Numbered from the stretch's first letter, positions 24,365-33,076 are shown. The stretch: 64,000 bases of DNA from Janthinobacterium sp. Marseille (GCF_000013625.1 NC_009659.1:992001-1056000), one strand, 5' to 3'. The notes: generated from the letters alone by a model not told the origin. Numbers and translations are program-made.

Positions 24365-25114
24365 ATGAATACACCTACCGTTCTTATTACCGGAGCATTA
24401 ACAGGAATTGGTCGCGCGACCGCTTTCGCATTCGCTCGTGAGGGATATCGCGTTGCAGTAAGTGGTCGCCGTGAAGAAGCCGGCAATGCGCTTGCCGCAG
24501 AACTTCGTGCACTAGGCAACGAAGCAGAGTTTTTGCTCGCAGATGTGCGTTTCGAAGCGGACGTACGCAATTTAGTCGAACAAACAGTTGTACGCTTTGG
24601 TCGCATTGATGTGGCGGTTAACAACGCAGGTACTGAAGGCCAGCTGGCACCGATCGTCGAGCAGTCGGCGGCCAACTATGCAGAAACCTTTGGGGTCAAC
24701 GTGCTGGGCACGATGCTTTCGCTCAAGCATGAGATGCGCGTGATGTTAGCGCAAGGGTCGGGCTCAATCATCAATCTTTCGTCAGTTGCGGGAAAGGTTG
24801 GTATTGCGGGCGCATCGGTCTACGTGGCTAGTAAGCACGCAGTCGAAGGACTCACAAAAAGTGCAGCACTCGAGGGTGCTGCTGCCGGTGTGCGCGTCAA
24901 CGCCGTAGCACCTGGTCCCGTCGCCACCGAAATGCTTGACCGCTTCGTCGGCGGCAGTGAAGAGAACAAGGCGGGCTTCCTTGCCACGATACCAGCAGGT
25001 CGTGCCGCTACTCCGGATGAAATCGCACAGACCATCGTGTTTCTCGCAAGCGACAAGGTGAGTTACCTCACCGGACAGAGCATTGCTGTCGACGGTGGCC
25101 ATACAGCACAATAA
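24365..25114 (+). CDS. Short-chain dehydrogenase/reductase
   Basis: A 249-aa classical SDR. ATG 24365 follows an AGAGGAG site. Cofactor motif VLITGALTGIGRATAFAFAR (TGxxxGxG), NNAG at about residue 86 (VNNAGTEGQL), catalytic serine in IINLSSVAGK, and catalytic Tyr/Lys in ASVYVASKHAVEGLTKSAAL. The arginine-rich second strand end (VSGRREEAG) suggests preference for NADP(H). It is divergent from the LysR gene. Substrate unknown. Confidence 0.92.
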   Translation: MNTPTVLITGALTGIGRATAFAFAREGYRVAVSGRREEAGNALAAELRALGNEAEFLLADVRFEADVRNLVEQTVVRFGRIDVAVNNAGTEGQLAPIVEQSAANYAETFGVNVLGTMLSLKHEMRVMLAQGSGSIINLSSVAGKVGIAGASVYVASKHAVEGLTKSAALEGAAAGVRVNAVAPGPVATEMLDRFVGGSEENKAGFLATIPAGRAATPDEIAQTIVFLASDKVSYLTGQSIAVDGGHTAQ

Positions 25115-25155
25115 CCCAATGCCATCGACTTGCTTTCGACAAACAAAACTCTTAG

Positions 25156-26357
25156 ATGAACAAGATGACATTTTCTAACTTTGGTATCGGCTCGCGATTA
25201 GAGATTGGTTTCTTTTTTGTCCTTGTATTGATGGGAGCGTTAACGGTGACAGGACTGCTGGGCATGGGAGGTATTCATGATCGCCTTAATACGATCGTCG
25301 AAGACAACGTCGACAAAATGAATCTTCTCCAGGACATGTCTGAATCGGTCCATATAGTTTTGAAAGTAATGGGACTTTAGTTCTCGCGCAAGAAAAAAGT
25401 AACATTCAAAAAGAATTTCAGAAAATTCTAGACGCACGAAAAAAATATGACGCAGCATCGGAGACGCGAGATTGAGGTGACGCCCACCGACGAAACAGGC
25501 AAGTTGCTCGGTGCGTTGAGGGAAATGAATGGCAATTTGGTGCGTATCGTGAGTCAAGCAAGAACCGGTACTGAGACGATTGCGATGGCATCCAACCAAA
25601 TTGCATCAGGCAATCTTGATCTTTCATCACAAACGGAAGAGCAAGCTTCTTCGCTGGAGGAAACAGCATCCTCTATGGAGCAACTCACGTCGACCGTCAA
25701 ACAGAATGCGGACAACGCTCGTCAAGCAAACCAATTAGCAGTTGCAGCATCGACAACCGCCAGTCGAGGAGTGAATGTAGTCAACGAAGTAGTCGAAACC
25801 ATGGCATTCATTCAAACGTCAGCTCAGAAAATCGCGGACATCATTGCGGTGATTAATGGAATCGCCTTTCAAACGAATATTCTTGCATTAAATGCAGCTG
25901 TTGAAGCAGCACGTGCTGGTGAACAAGGAAGAGGATTTGCAGTCGTTGCAGGTGAGGTAAGAAGTTTGGCGCAACGTTCCGCAGTTGCAGCCAAGAATAT
26001 TCGCATCCTCATTGCTGATTCAGTTGAGAAAGTCGAGGCTGGCAAGACAATGGGTGAAATTGCGAGAAGCGCAAAGCAGGTACTGACATCATGAGTGAAA
26101 TCGCAGCTGCATCCGAGGAGCAAAGTGCGGGGATACATGAAATCAATCAGGCAGTTGCCCAGATGGACCAGGTTACGCAACAAAATGCCGCGCTGGTTGA
26201 AGAAGCGGCTGCAGCAGCTGAATCATTGAAAGAGCAGGCAATCGCTTTAGCTAATGTCGTGAGCGTCTTCCGGTTAAATAGAATGCATTCGAAACACATG
26301 CCGGCAAGCACGGTTGAGTGGACTGTGTTTCCAAAGGCATTACCGTTACCTACATAA
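25156..26357 (+). pseudogene. Degenerate methyl-accepting chemotaxis protein gene
   Basis: The remains of a receptor closely related to the intact one at 40907-42628. Frame 1 (25156-25380) has the N-terminal segment [21 protein letters not shown] one-base loss near 25370 ends it; the true continuation (GTLVLAQEKSNIQKEFQKIL, then [10 protein letters not shown]) is in another frame. The periplasmic domain and most of the HAMP domain are then missing. Signalling sequences resume at about 25470 ([20 protein letters not shown]), include the tip [20 protein letters not shown], have a short deletion after KVEAG, and shift frame again at 26091 ([20 protein letters not shown]). It cannot make a working receptor. 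Confidence 0.9.
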
Positions 26358-26509
26358 AAATATAAATATTTAAGTCATTAGGTACTAAAGCTTTCCTTGG
26401 CGGTAAGTTTTAAGTGTGGTCCACGGCAATACTCCGAGAGAACTGCACGCCAACAGCTACAACTGAATCAATGCCGTGGCTTGATACAGAGTTTTGCGAT
26501 ATTTGGCTT

Positions 26510-26896
26510 TCATGATGTTGCGCTTTTCATCCTTTTCAAAGAAATCACTAGCACGCAAAATATAGTGCACGTCATGATAGCGATAGCGGTTTGCTTGGAC
26601 GTCGGAAAAACAATGAACGTGAATCCGTGCCCCTTCACGATTGCTGAGAAGCTAGATACGCAAAACGGCATGAAGAAGAATCGGCATACCTGCCATTTTC
26701 CGAGGTTGGTCGGTGTAAAGGGAAAACCGGTGGTGCTGAAAAGCAGGCCGAAACCCATCATAGTGCCAATACCGAGCGAAGTTAACCACAGTGTGGGCGA
26801 GGGATCGAAATACCAGGCGATGGCAAGGCTGTACCAGATGAAATAGCACCAAAGAACAGCGCGGCCCAACGATAACCGCGATAAATAATCGATCAT
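26510..26896 (-). CDS. Small inner-membrane protein, unknown family
   Basis: A 128-aa hydrophobic protein. Four membrane segments are visible: residues about 12-30 (VLWCYFIWYSLAIAWYF), 35-55 (LWLTSLGIGTMMGFGLLFST), 68-90 (VCRFFFMPFCVSSFSAIV) and 103-122 (IAIMTCTIFCVLVISL). The charged loops are short. No family is recognised. It lies 90 bases after the haloacid dehalogenase gene on the same strand, with a hairpin in between, so it may be outside that operon. Confidence 0.6.
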   Translation of the reverse strand: MIDYLSRLSLGRAVLWCYFIWYSLAIAWYFDPSPTLWLTSLGIGTMMGFGLLFSTTGFPFTPTNLGKWQVCRFFFMPFCVSSFSAIVKGHGFTFIVFPTSKQTAIAIMTCTIFCVLVISLKRMKSATS

Positions 26897-26941
26897 GGAA
26901 GCTGAGGCGACAACGCCGATAGGTCGGGGGGACCGGTATGC

Positions 26942-26972
26942 GACATGCCGCAGCTAGCGGCAACGGCATGTC
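26942..26972. other. Hairpin at the end of the dehalogenase operon
   Basis: GACATGCCG (26942-26950) pairs with CGGCATGTC (26964-26972), with a further short GCCGC/GCGGC pairing inside. There is no T-tract, so termination is uncertain; it may protect the mRNA end. Confidence 0.5.
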
Positions 26973-26986
26973 AACCGGACGGATGG

Positions 26987-27685
26987 TCAGGCGGTGCGCA
27001 GAGCGTCGTGCTGTTCCACCAACATGTCTGCCATCGTTTGAAGGCTTGGCGCAGTGTATGTGGGCCGTGTGCCCATTTCGTCAAACACTGAGTTGCGCCG
27101 ATTTACCCAACACACAGGGAAGCCGAAATGTGCCGCCGCTGTTGCATCCCATGCATTTGACGAAACAAAAAGGATGTTCTCGCGCGGTAGCCCCATACGG
27201 CTTTCGGCCAATGCATAGACTTTTGAATGCGGTTTGAAGACCTGTACAGATTCAACACTTATTAATTGGTCAAACGCCCAGCCTAATCCCGAGTTTTCTA
27301 CCACTTGCGAAATGGAAGCGGTGGAGCCGTTGGAGATGATTCCCAAAGGGAAGCCGGCGTCATGCAGGCGGCGCAGAGCGCCTGGCGTGTCAGGATGTGG
27401 TTGGAGGCGCAAGTAAGCATCACTGAGGCGGCGGTGCAATGTCTCGTCGAGCTTCAGCCCGAGGTGTCCGCAGGCGTAGCGCAACGCATCTTCGGTCGCG
27501 TTTTCGAAATTCACATAGCGATCCATCAGGCTGCGCAGCCAAGTGTATTCCAGCTGCTTTTGCCGCCACAATGTGGCAATGGCGTCGCCCATATTGGGAT
27601 AGGCTTCTTCGCACGCGGTGCTGACGGACTGCACATCGTACAAGGTGCCATAAAGGTCGAAGACGATGCTCTGGATATTTTTCAT
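26987..27685 (-). CDS. (S)-2-haloacid dehalogenase, type II (HAD superfamily)
   Basis: A 232-aa haloacid dehalogenase, type II, which converts 2-haloalkanoates such as chloroacetate or L-2-chloropropionate into 2-hydroxyacids. Motif I is IVFDLYGTLYD with the nucleophile Asp10; motif II ends in IISNGS (Ser/Asn); the lysine is in VFKPHSKVYALAE; the acidic motif IV is FVSSNAWDATAA. The spacing and the SSNAWD signature are characteristic of L-2-haloacid dehalogenases rather than phosphatases. It is the last gene of a unit with a DUF485 protein and an ActP-like symporter, both suited to uptake of small carboxylates, under a sigma-54 promoter. Confidence 0.9.
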   Translation of the reverse strand: MKNIQSIVFDLYGTLYDVQSVSTACEEAYPNMGDAIATLWRQKQLEYTWLRSLMDRYVNFENATEDALRYACGHLGLKLDETLHRRLSDAYLRLQPHPDTPGALRRLHDAGFPLGIISNGSTASISQVVENSGLGWAFDQLISVESVQVFKPHSKVYALAESRMGLPRENILFVSSNAWDATAAAHFGFPVCWVNRRNSVFDEMGTRPTYTAPSLQTMADMLVEQHDALRTA

Positions 27686-27744
27686 TTACTGCTCTCCTTA
27701 ATAATATTGCGGCCCCTGAGCCGCAGCTGAATAAAAATGGACGA

Positions 27745-29271
27745 TTAGTGAATTTCTGCGCCGGTTTGTGCGTGATATAAAACCTCTTCGAAGCGTTCTT
27801 CATTGGCCAGATCACGACCGCCGAGGAAGGTGCCCACCACTGCCCCCAGCAAGCCAAGTGGCAGGCTGAGGATGGTTGGATTCACGATCGGGAAAATCGC
27901 TGCCTTGCCCATGAATGCGGGGCCGATAAACGCCAGCCCTGCAGCAGATACGAGGCCGACTGTGATGCCGCCGATGACGCCAGCAGTATTGAAACGCCGC
28001 CAGAATAGCGACAACACAATGACCGGAAAATTTGCCGACGCCGCGATGGAAATGGCGAGAATCACCAGCACAGCGACGTTCACGCCTTCAGCCAGCAACC
28101 CGAGCGCCGTAGCGATGGCGCCGATAGCCAAGGTTGAGAGTTTTGCCACGCGCACTTGGTCGGCTTCACTGACCTTGCCTTGCCGGATCACATTCACGTA
28201 GAGGTCGTGCGCCACGGTGCCGGATGTTGCCAAGGTCAGGCCTGCCACCACTGCGAGGATGGTCGCAAAGGCGACCGCGCAGACGATCGCGAGGAATATC
28301 TCGCCACCGATTGAACCAGCGCCGCCACCCAAGGTTTGTGCCAGAAGCGGTAAGGCAAGGTTGCCGCCTTTGTCGACTGCGCGAATCGCATCCTGACCAA
28401 CGAAGATCGCTGCGGCAAAGCCGATGAGCGTCGTGGCAAGGAAGAACGAACCTGCCAAGAACATCAGCCAGATGACCGACTTGCGTGCAGTCTTCGCGTC
28501 AGGCACCGTAAAGAACCGCGTCATGATGTGTGGCAGGCCTGCAGTGCCCACGATCAGACTGAGTGAAAGGGAGAACGCGTCTAGTGGATGCTTCAGGTAA
28601 TTGCCAGGCGCGAGCATCTGCAGACCGTATTTGTCTTCCGCAATCGAGAACAGCTTAAGCGGGTTAAATCCAACTTCCGCTAACAGCCACGTCACTAGTA
28701 CAGTGGCCGTGGCCAACAACAGTACAGCCTTGATGATTTGTACCCAAGTGGTGGCGATCATGCCGCCGAAGCGCACGTACACCACCATGCCGATGCCGAC
28801 AAAAATAACGGCGGTGGAGTAGGGGACACCGAGCAGCAGTTTCATCAGTGCGCCAGCGCCTGCCAATTGCGGAATCATGTAGGCGAGATTGACGATCGCC
28901 GTGCCGACGACAGCAGCGAGCCGCGCTTGCGGGCGTTGCATGCGATAGGCGATCACATCACCCAACGTGTAGCGCCCGGTATTGCGAATCGGTTCCGCCA
29001 CAACCATCAAGATTAGAAGGAAGGCCGCAAGTGCCGAAACGGCATAAAGCGATCCGTCCATGCCGTACAAGGCAGTCAGGCCAGTGAAGCCGAGGAAAGC
29101 CGCGGCACTCATCCAGTCGCCAGCAAGGGCAAAGCCGTTTTCTTTGGCCGACAGGTTACCGCCAGCCGCATAAAACTCACTGGTAGTGTTGGTACGCCGA
29201 GCGGCCCAATAAGTAACTACCAGTGTGAGAGAGAGGATCAATACGAAAATTCCAAAAGTAAGGAGCTTCAT
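27745..29271 (-). CDS. Sodium:solute symporter, ActP/MctC-like (small carboxylate uptake)
   Basis: A 508-aa SSS-family symporter with about 13 transmembrane helices. Family marks: TTSEFYAAGGNLSAKENGFA (SSS lead), DWMSAAAFLGFTGLTALYG, YTLGDVIAYRMQRPQARLAA, and FATILAVVAGLTLATSGTVA in the core. Its closest-looking relatives are the acetate permease ActP and the monocarboxylate carrier MctC. It probably imports a 2-haloacid for the downstream dehalogenase; this is inferred from context. It overlaps the DUF485 gene by four bases (ATGA), which is the conserved partner arrangement of this permease type. Confidence 0.9.
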   Translation of the reverse strand: MKLLTFGIFVLILSLTLVVTYWAARRTNTTSEFYAAGGNLSAKENGFALAGDWMSAAAFLGFTGLTALYGMDGSLYAVSALAAFLLILMVVAEPIRNTGRYTLGDVIAYRMQRPQARLAAVVGTAIVNLAYMIPQLAGAGALMKLLLGVPYSTAVIFVGIGMVVYVRFGGMIATTWVQIIKAVLLLATATVLVTWLLAEVGFNPLKLFSIAEDKYGLQMLAPGNYLKHPLDAFSLSLSLIVGTAGLPHIMTRFFTVPDAKTARKSVIWLMFLAGSFFLATTLIGFAAAIFVGQDAIRAVDKGGNLALPLLAQTLGGGAGSIGGEIFLAIVCAVAFATILAVVAGLTLATSGTVAHDLYVNVIRQGKVSEADQVRVAKLSTLAIGAIATALGLLAEGVNVAVLVILAISIAASANFPVIVLSLFWRRFNTAGVIGGITVGLVSAAGLAFIGPAFMGKAAIFPIVNPTILSLPLGLLGAVVGTFLGGRDLANEERFEEVLYHAQTGAEIH

Positions 29272-29633
29272 GATTGATTGCTCCCTTTAGGCTCGGCATC
29301 CATGATCGCTGCTACCTTTTTGTCGAAGATCTGATTGGCCGCCCTCACATATAAAACGGCAGTCACCCAGCAGACCAAATAGGCTACTAGGATGAGAAGG
29401 AACCCGATGTTGAAGGATCCAGCCAGCTTGGTGGACATCAGCGGCTTGGCGAATCCGGCGAGCAACGTGAGGCAGAAAAAGAACCCTAGGCTGACTACTA
29501 GGAGAGGGGCCACGATGCGTTTCTTTGTCTGTACTAAGTCGCGGAATCCAGGCGAACTACAAGATTGCCGGCGTAGGGTGTGACGGGAAGCGCTGAGAAG
29601 TTCGCGTTCCTTGAGTACCAAGTTTGCAGCCAT
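29268..29633 (-). CDS. DUF485 membrane protein (symporter partner)
   Basis: A 121-aa DUF485 protein with two transmembrane segments (residues about 42-66 and 75-96) and the motif FRDLVQTKKRIVAPLLVVSL. DUF485 proteins (YjcH in E. coli) are almost always encoded just before an ActP-type symporter and are thought to form part of the permease complex. It is the first gene of the leftward operon; its ATG is at 29633, about 60 bases downstream of the sigma-54 promoter. The N-terminal 30 residues are longer than usual. Confidence 0.88.
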   Translation of the reverse strand: MAANLVLKERELLSASRHTLRRQSCSSPGFRDLVQTKKRIVAPLLVVSLGFFFCLTLLAGFAKPLMSTKLAGSFNIGFLLILVAYLVCWVTAVLYVRAANQIFDKKVAAIMDAEPKGSNQS

Positions 29634-29701
29634 TTTCGTGTCTCCTGATATGAAGTTATGCCTCTCGTGCCTCTAACGGGCGACTGATAGCACTTTTCTT
29701 T

Positions 29702-29718
29702 AGCATCCTTCGTGCCAA
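29702..29718 (-). promoter_or_regulatory. Sigma-54 (-24/-12) promoter for the haloacid operon
   Basis: Read on the minus strand the sequence is TTGGCACGAAGGATGCT, against the RpoN consensus TGGCACG-N4-TTGCW: the GG and GC doublets have the correct spacing and only one of the core positions differs. It points at the DUF485-symporter-dehalogenase operon. A sigma-54 activator gene is divergent on the other side. Confidence 0.8.
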
Positions 29719-29800
29719 ATATTCAAGTAATTGATTTATAAGGAAAAAACTAAAAATTAAGCAGAATTTTGGACGAAAATACTAAATTCTGAGTCATATA

Positions 29801-29828
29801 TGAATCGATTTGATTCATTTTAGAATCA
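29801..29828. promoter_or_regulatory. Enhancer-like inverted repeats for the sigma-54 activator
   Basis: Two overlapping inverted repeats are present: TGAATC-N5-GATTCA (29801-29817) and TGATTC-N6-GAATCA (29811-29828). The half-site GATTCA is found again near 29911-29917. They lie about 90-110 bases upstream of the -24 box, the usual distance for upstream activator sequences. The binding protein is inferred to be the divergent EBP. Confidence 0.6.
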
Positions 29829-29974
29829 GTTTGGCTTATATAGATCATTTCTGTTTACAACTAATAAATTTTTAGAATGAAATTTCGATTTTCCAAATTT
29901 TTTAAAATTGATTCATAATTGGTTCAATCGCGAATCTGAGTGCTTTGGAGATTCGCTCTTACTTTGGATATCTC

Positions 29975-31627
29975 ATGTCGCCATCACCTCATGCCCTTGC
30001 CGCCCTGTTGTCGTGCCTACCCATCGGTATCATTGCGCGCCAGCGAGATGGATCTGTGTGGTTCAATGATTTCCTCAGCACCCGTCATTCCAACCTTGCA
30101 TCGACCGACGTTCCAGCACTTGTCGAATGGTTTCATGGTGGTGTAGCACCAGTAGGCATGCTTGAAGTGGATGGAGATCAATATCAGGTGGAATGTGGAG
30201 TGCTTGAAGACAGGGAAGCGCTGTTATTGTGGCCCACTGCCGCCGCAGTGAAGTTCGCGCCGCAGATGGAGCAGCTGGAGCAGATGTATCAAGACTTTCG
30301 GGAGATTTATCGCAATTCTTTCGATGGAATTTTTATCGCCGATGGTACGGGCACCACCTTAATGGTCAATGAGGGATGTGAGCGCAATTACGGCGTGCCA
30401 GCGAGCGAAATGATCGGTCGGCATGTGTCAGAATTTCAGCGCAGCGGTCTGATTAATCCCGTCATTGCCATGCGCGTGATTGAAAGTCGCCAACGTATCA
30501 GCGCGGTACAGGAAACCAGTATCGGCAAGACCATCATGGTGACCGGCATTCCCTTATTGGACGATCAAGGCGCAGTGCGAAAGGTCATCATCAACTCGCG
30601 CGACACGACCGAACTGATTCAGTTACAGGAGGAGTTGGCGCGCGCGCAGGAAAAACTGCATCGCTTCGAAATGGAGGTTAGCCAGCTACGCATGGATAAT
30701 CCTGCAATCGCCGGTCTTATTACTCGCAGTCCCGGCATGCAGCAAATTACCGCACTTGCCCAGAAGGTCGCGAAGGTGAGTGCGACTGTGCTAATTAGTG
30801 GCGAATCTGGTGTCGGCAAGGAGGTGCTGACTCGCCTGATTCACAAGGAAAGTGCTCATCACGCAGGCCCTTTCGTGAAAATAAATTGTGGCGCCATACC
30901 GCGGGATTTGCTGGAGTCCGAACTGTTTGGCTACGAGGCGGGTGCTTTTACCGGGGCACAACGTCAAGGTAAGGTTGGCATGATTGAAGTGGCCGATAAA
31001 GGGACGCTGTTCCTGGATGAAATCGGCGAGTTGCCATTGGACTTGCAAGTCAAACTCTTGCAGGTTTTACAGGACCGCACGCTCACACGCTTGGGCGGTA
31101 CACGGCCTATACAGGTTGATGTCAGGGTGGTCGCCGCCACCAATCGCGATTTACAGGCGATGGTTGATGCACGCCAGTTTCGCAGTGATTTGTTTTATCG
31201 GCTTAACGTGGTGCCACTCCATGTGCCGCCGCTGCGTGAGCGGCGCGAAGATATCTTGCCTCTGATCCAGCATTATCTCGACGAGCTCAATGCGCAATAC
31301 GATTTGGACAAAAGATTATCGGAACAGGCCTTAGCGGCGCTGCTAGATTACGATTGGCCTGGAAACGTACGCGAGTTGCGTAACATGGTTGAACGGCTAG
31401 TAGTAACGGCACCGGAATCGTTGATCCGGTCCGATAGTTTACCGACCTTGCTGCGTTCGTCCGAACTTGAAAGTGACTTGGCACGTTTAGATATCAAGGC
31501 ACGCTCCGCACACTTCGAACGCAAGATCGTAAAAGAGGCTGTGGAACGCTATGGCAACACACGTGCGGCAGCAAAACATTTGCAGGTTAGTCAATCAACC
31601 GTGGTGCGGCGGCTTAAGGACGGATGA
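29975..31627 (+). CDS. Sigma-54-dependent transcriptional activator with PAS domain
   Basis: A 550-aa enhancer-binding protein. Order: short N-terminal PAS-like region, PAS domain (residues about 105-215; SFDGIFIADGTGTTLMVNEG), a coiled linker (QLQEELARAQEKLHRFEMEV), then the AAA+ domain with Walker A GESGVGKE (about 276-283), the sigma-54-contact loop GAFTGA (about 323-328), Walker B GTLFLDEIGE, and arginine-finger region FRSDLFYRLNVVPLHVPPLR. A Fis-type helix-turn-helix ends the protein (NTRAAAKHLQVSQSTVVRRL). It is transcribed away from the haloacid operon it most likely activates. ATG 29975 is the first ATG; TTG 29945 is a possible earlier start. Confidence 0.92.
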   Translation: MSPSPHALAALLSCLPIGIIARQRDGSVWFNDFLSTRHSNLASTDVPALVEWFHGGVAPVGMLEVDGDQYQVECGVLEDREALLLWPTAAAVKFAPQMEQLEQMYQDFREIYRNSFDGIFIADGTGTTLMVNEGCERNYGVPASEMIGRHVSEFQRSGLINPVIAMRVIESRQRISAVQETSIGKTIMVTGIPLLDDQGAVRKVIINSRDTTELIQLQEELARAQEKLHRFEMEVSQLRMDNPAIAGLITRSPGMQQITALAQKVAKVSATVLISGESGVGKEVLTRLIHKESAHHAGPFVKINCGAIPRDLLESELFGYEAGAFTGAQRQGKVGMIEVADKGTLFLDEIGELPLDLQVKLLQVLQDRTLTRLGGTRPIQVDVRVVAATNRDLQAMVDARQFRSDLFYRLNVVPLHVPPLRERREDILPLIQHYLDELNAQYDLDKRLSEQALAALLDYDWPGNVRELRNMVERLVVTAPESLIRSDSLPTLLRSSELESDLARLDIKARSAHFERKIVKEAVERYGNTRAAAKHLQVSQSTVVRRLKDG

Positions 31628-31678
31628 CGCCGACAGAGCTCAGCAGCCGTGGGGTTTATCGTCTTCTCTTTTTTAGGG

Positions 31679-32188
31679 TGTTGATTTGTATTGAAAACTG
31701 ACCCACGTTTAGAACACAATTCTACTTACCAAAGTGAATAGGAGATTGGAATGATCGACGTTCTCCGACTTCTCTCAATAAATACGCGTTCAAGCCTTCA
31801 GCCTGGTTAAAGACTGAGGCAACGAAGTTACGTAAACAACGTCGGACCTTGAAACAGATACACATTGACTTGTGTGCGTTGGGATATGAAGGGCCGTATG
31901 ACCGGGTCGCAGCCTTCGCTAGACAGTGGAAACTGGATCAGTTAGAGAGGGTCAATTTTACGAGCAAATCAACAAAGTCTACGAGCTCGATGACAAAGCT
32001 TGTAGTTCTCTATCGCTTAAGGTATGCCGTCATGCCAAAATTACTAACTCACGATGAGTGCGATAGAGCTGCCAATTATTTCGCCGAGAACGAGCGTTTT
32101 AGAAGTCACATTTTGATGGGAAAATATGTATTCGGACGTGCACGGTAAAGTGATTTAAACGTGGTCAGTTTTTCGGTGCAAAACAACC
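31679..32188 (+). mobile_element. IS21-like defective element, copy 2 (both ends present)
   Basis: This copy starts with the same left end as copy 1 (TGTTGATTTG at 31679). Its last bases (about 32157-32188) read on the minus strand as GTTGTTTTG ... CTGACCACGTTT, an imperfect inverted copy of the left end, so the element is bounded on both sides and is about 510 bases long. Inside it carries the same fused istA fragment as copy 1 up to 31974. It then carries about 180 bases of unrelated sequence with a short open frame ending at 32148 (MPKLLTHDECDRAANYFAEN ...). No istB is present, so any movement would need an IS21 transposase supplied from elsewhere. Confidence 0.75.
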
Positions 32189-32200
32189 GCGAATACTATC

Positions 32201-33076
32201 CTAGATCGCCACCCCTACTAGTAGACGCTTAATAAGCTTCAAGTCCGCTATTGGCTCCAAATCTTGCGCTCGACCATTGCGACCAGTCGGAGAAATCCCT
32301 AATACCTCATCGCGCTGTTCTGTGACAAATTCGGTGGCGCAGCTGCGACAGTAAACGTGTTCACCTGCTTGCTGCTCCTTGCGCAGAACCACCGTTGGCC
32401 CGCACATTCCGCACACCTGCAGCGGGATTCCCTGATCAGTGTGGCCCACAACGTGATTCCAATGCCCGAGCTTTCCCAGCGCTACGAACTTAGCACCTAT
32501 GATAGAGTCGAATTGACGCCCAAGCTCGGATTCAATGATTGAAAGTGCTTTCTCAATTGGCATACCTTTTCGATACGGTCGGGTGCTTGTCATCGCGTCG
32601 AAGGCGTCGCATATTCCAACAATTCTGGCCTCAACTGGAATATCGGTGCCGCGAATGCCGGTAGGATAGCCTTTACCATCAGGTGTCTCGTGATGGAATC
32701 GGATCGCATGTTCGGCAATATGAGCAAGTGGATGATTCGCCAACATTCTCCATCCGATTTCTGGATGAGTACGAATGACGTCGTACTCCTCTTCACTTAA
32801 TTTGTCTTTCTTGTTTAATATTTGATCGGGAATACCAACTTTTCCAAGGTCATGCAAAAATCCGCCAATAGCGATTCGTGCGGCGTCGGTTTCCGACATT
32901 CCTAACTCTAAAGCCAACCTATGCGCGAAACGAGAAACGCGCCAGAGATGGCCTCCCGTGTATGGATCCCTGGCTTCGACTACCCAAGCCATAATTAACA
33001 GGCTAACTAAAAGATCTTTACGGTTTGTATTCGACTTATCGGTAAATAAATTACTTATGCGGCTGAGTATGTTCAT
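32201..33076 (-). CDS. HD-GYP domain phosphodiesterase with C-terminal zinc-ribbon-like tail
   Basis: A 291-aa HD-GYP protein that should degrade cyclic di-GMP. Metal motif: GGHLWRVSRFAHRLALELGM (first His), GGFLHDLGKVGIPDQILNKK (HD pair), and IRFHHETPDGKGYPTGIRG (HHE ... GYP). The C-terminal 80 residues carry two CxxC pairs, VCGMCG and YCRSCA, likely a zinc ribbon, which is not part of the standard HD-GYP fold. No N-terminal sensor or receiver domain is present. ATG 33076 (MNILSRI) is preferred over the longer frame. The gene ends 13 bases from the right end of the IS21-like element. Confidence 0.88.
   Translation of the reverse strand: MNILSRISNLFTDKSNTNRKDLLVSLLIMAWVVEARDPYTGGHLWRVSRFAHRLALELGMSETDAARIAIGGFLHDLGKVGIPDQILNKKDKLSEEEYDVIRTHPEIGWRMLANHPLAHIAEHAIRFHHETPDGKGYPTGIRGTDIPVEARIVGICDAFDAMTSTRPYRKGMPIEKALSIIESELGRQFDSIIGAKFVALGKLGHWNHVVGHTDQGIPLQVCGMCGPTVVLRKEQQAGEHVYCRSCATEFVTEQRDEVLGISPTGRNGRAQDLEPIADLKLIKRLLVGVAI

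Noticed and set aside
26397..26846. Plus-strand frame of 149 codons
   Set aside because: It mostly overlaps the minus-strand membrane protein, which has a clear transmembrane pattern; the plus frame has no motif.
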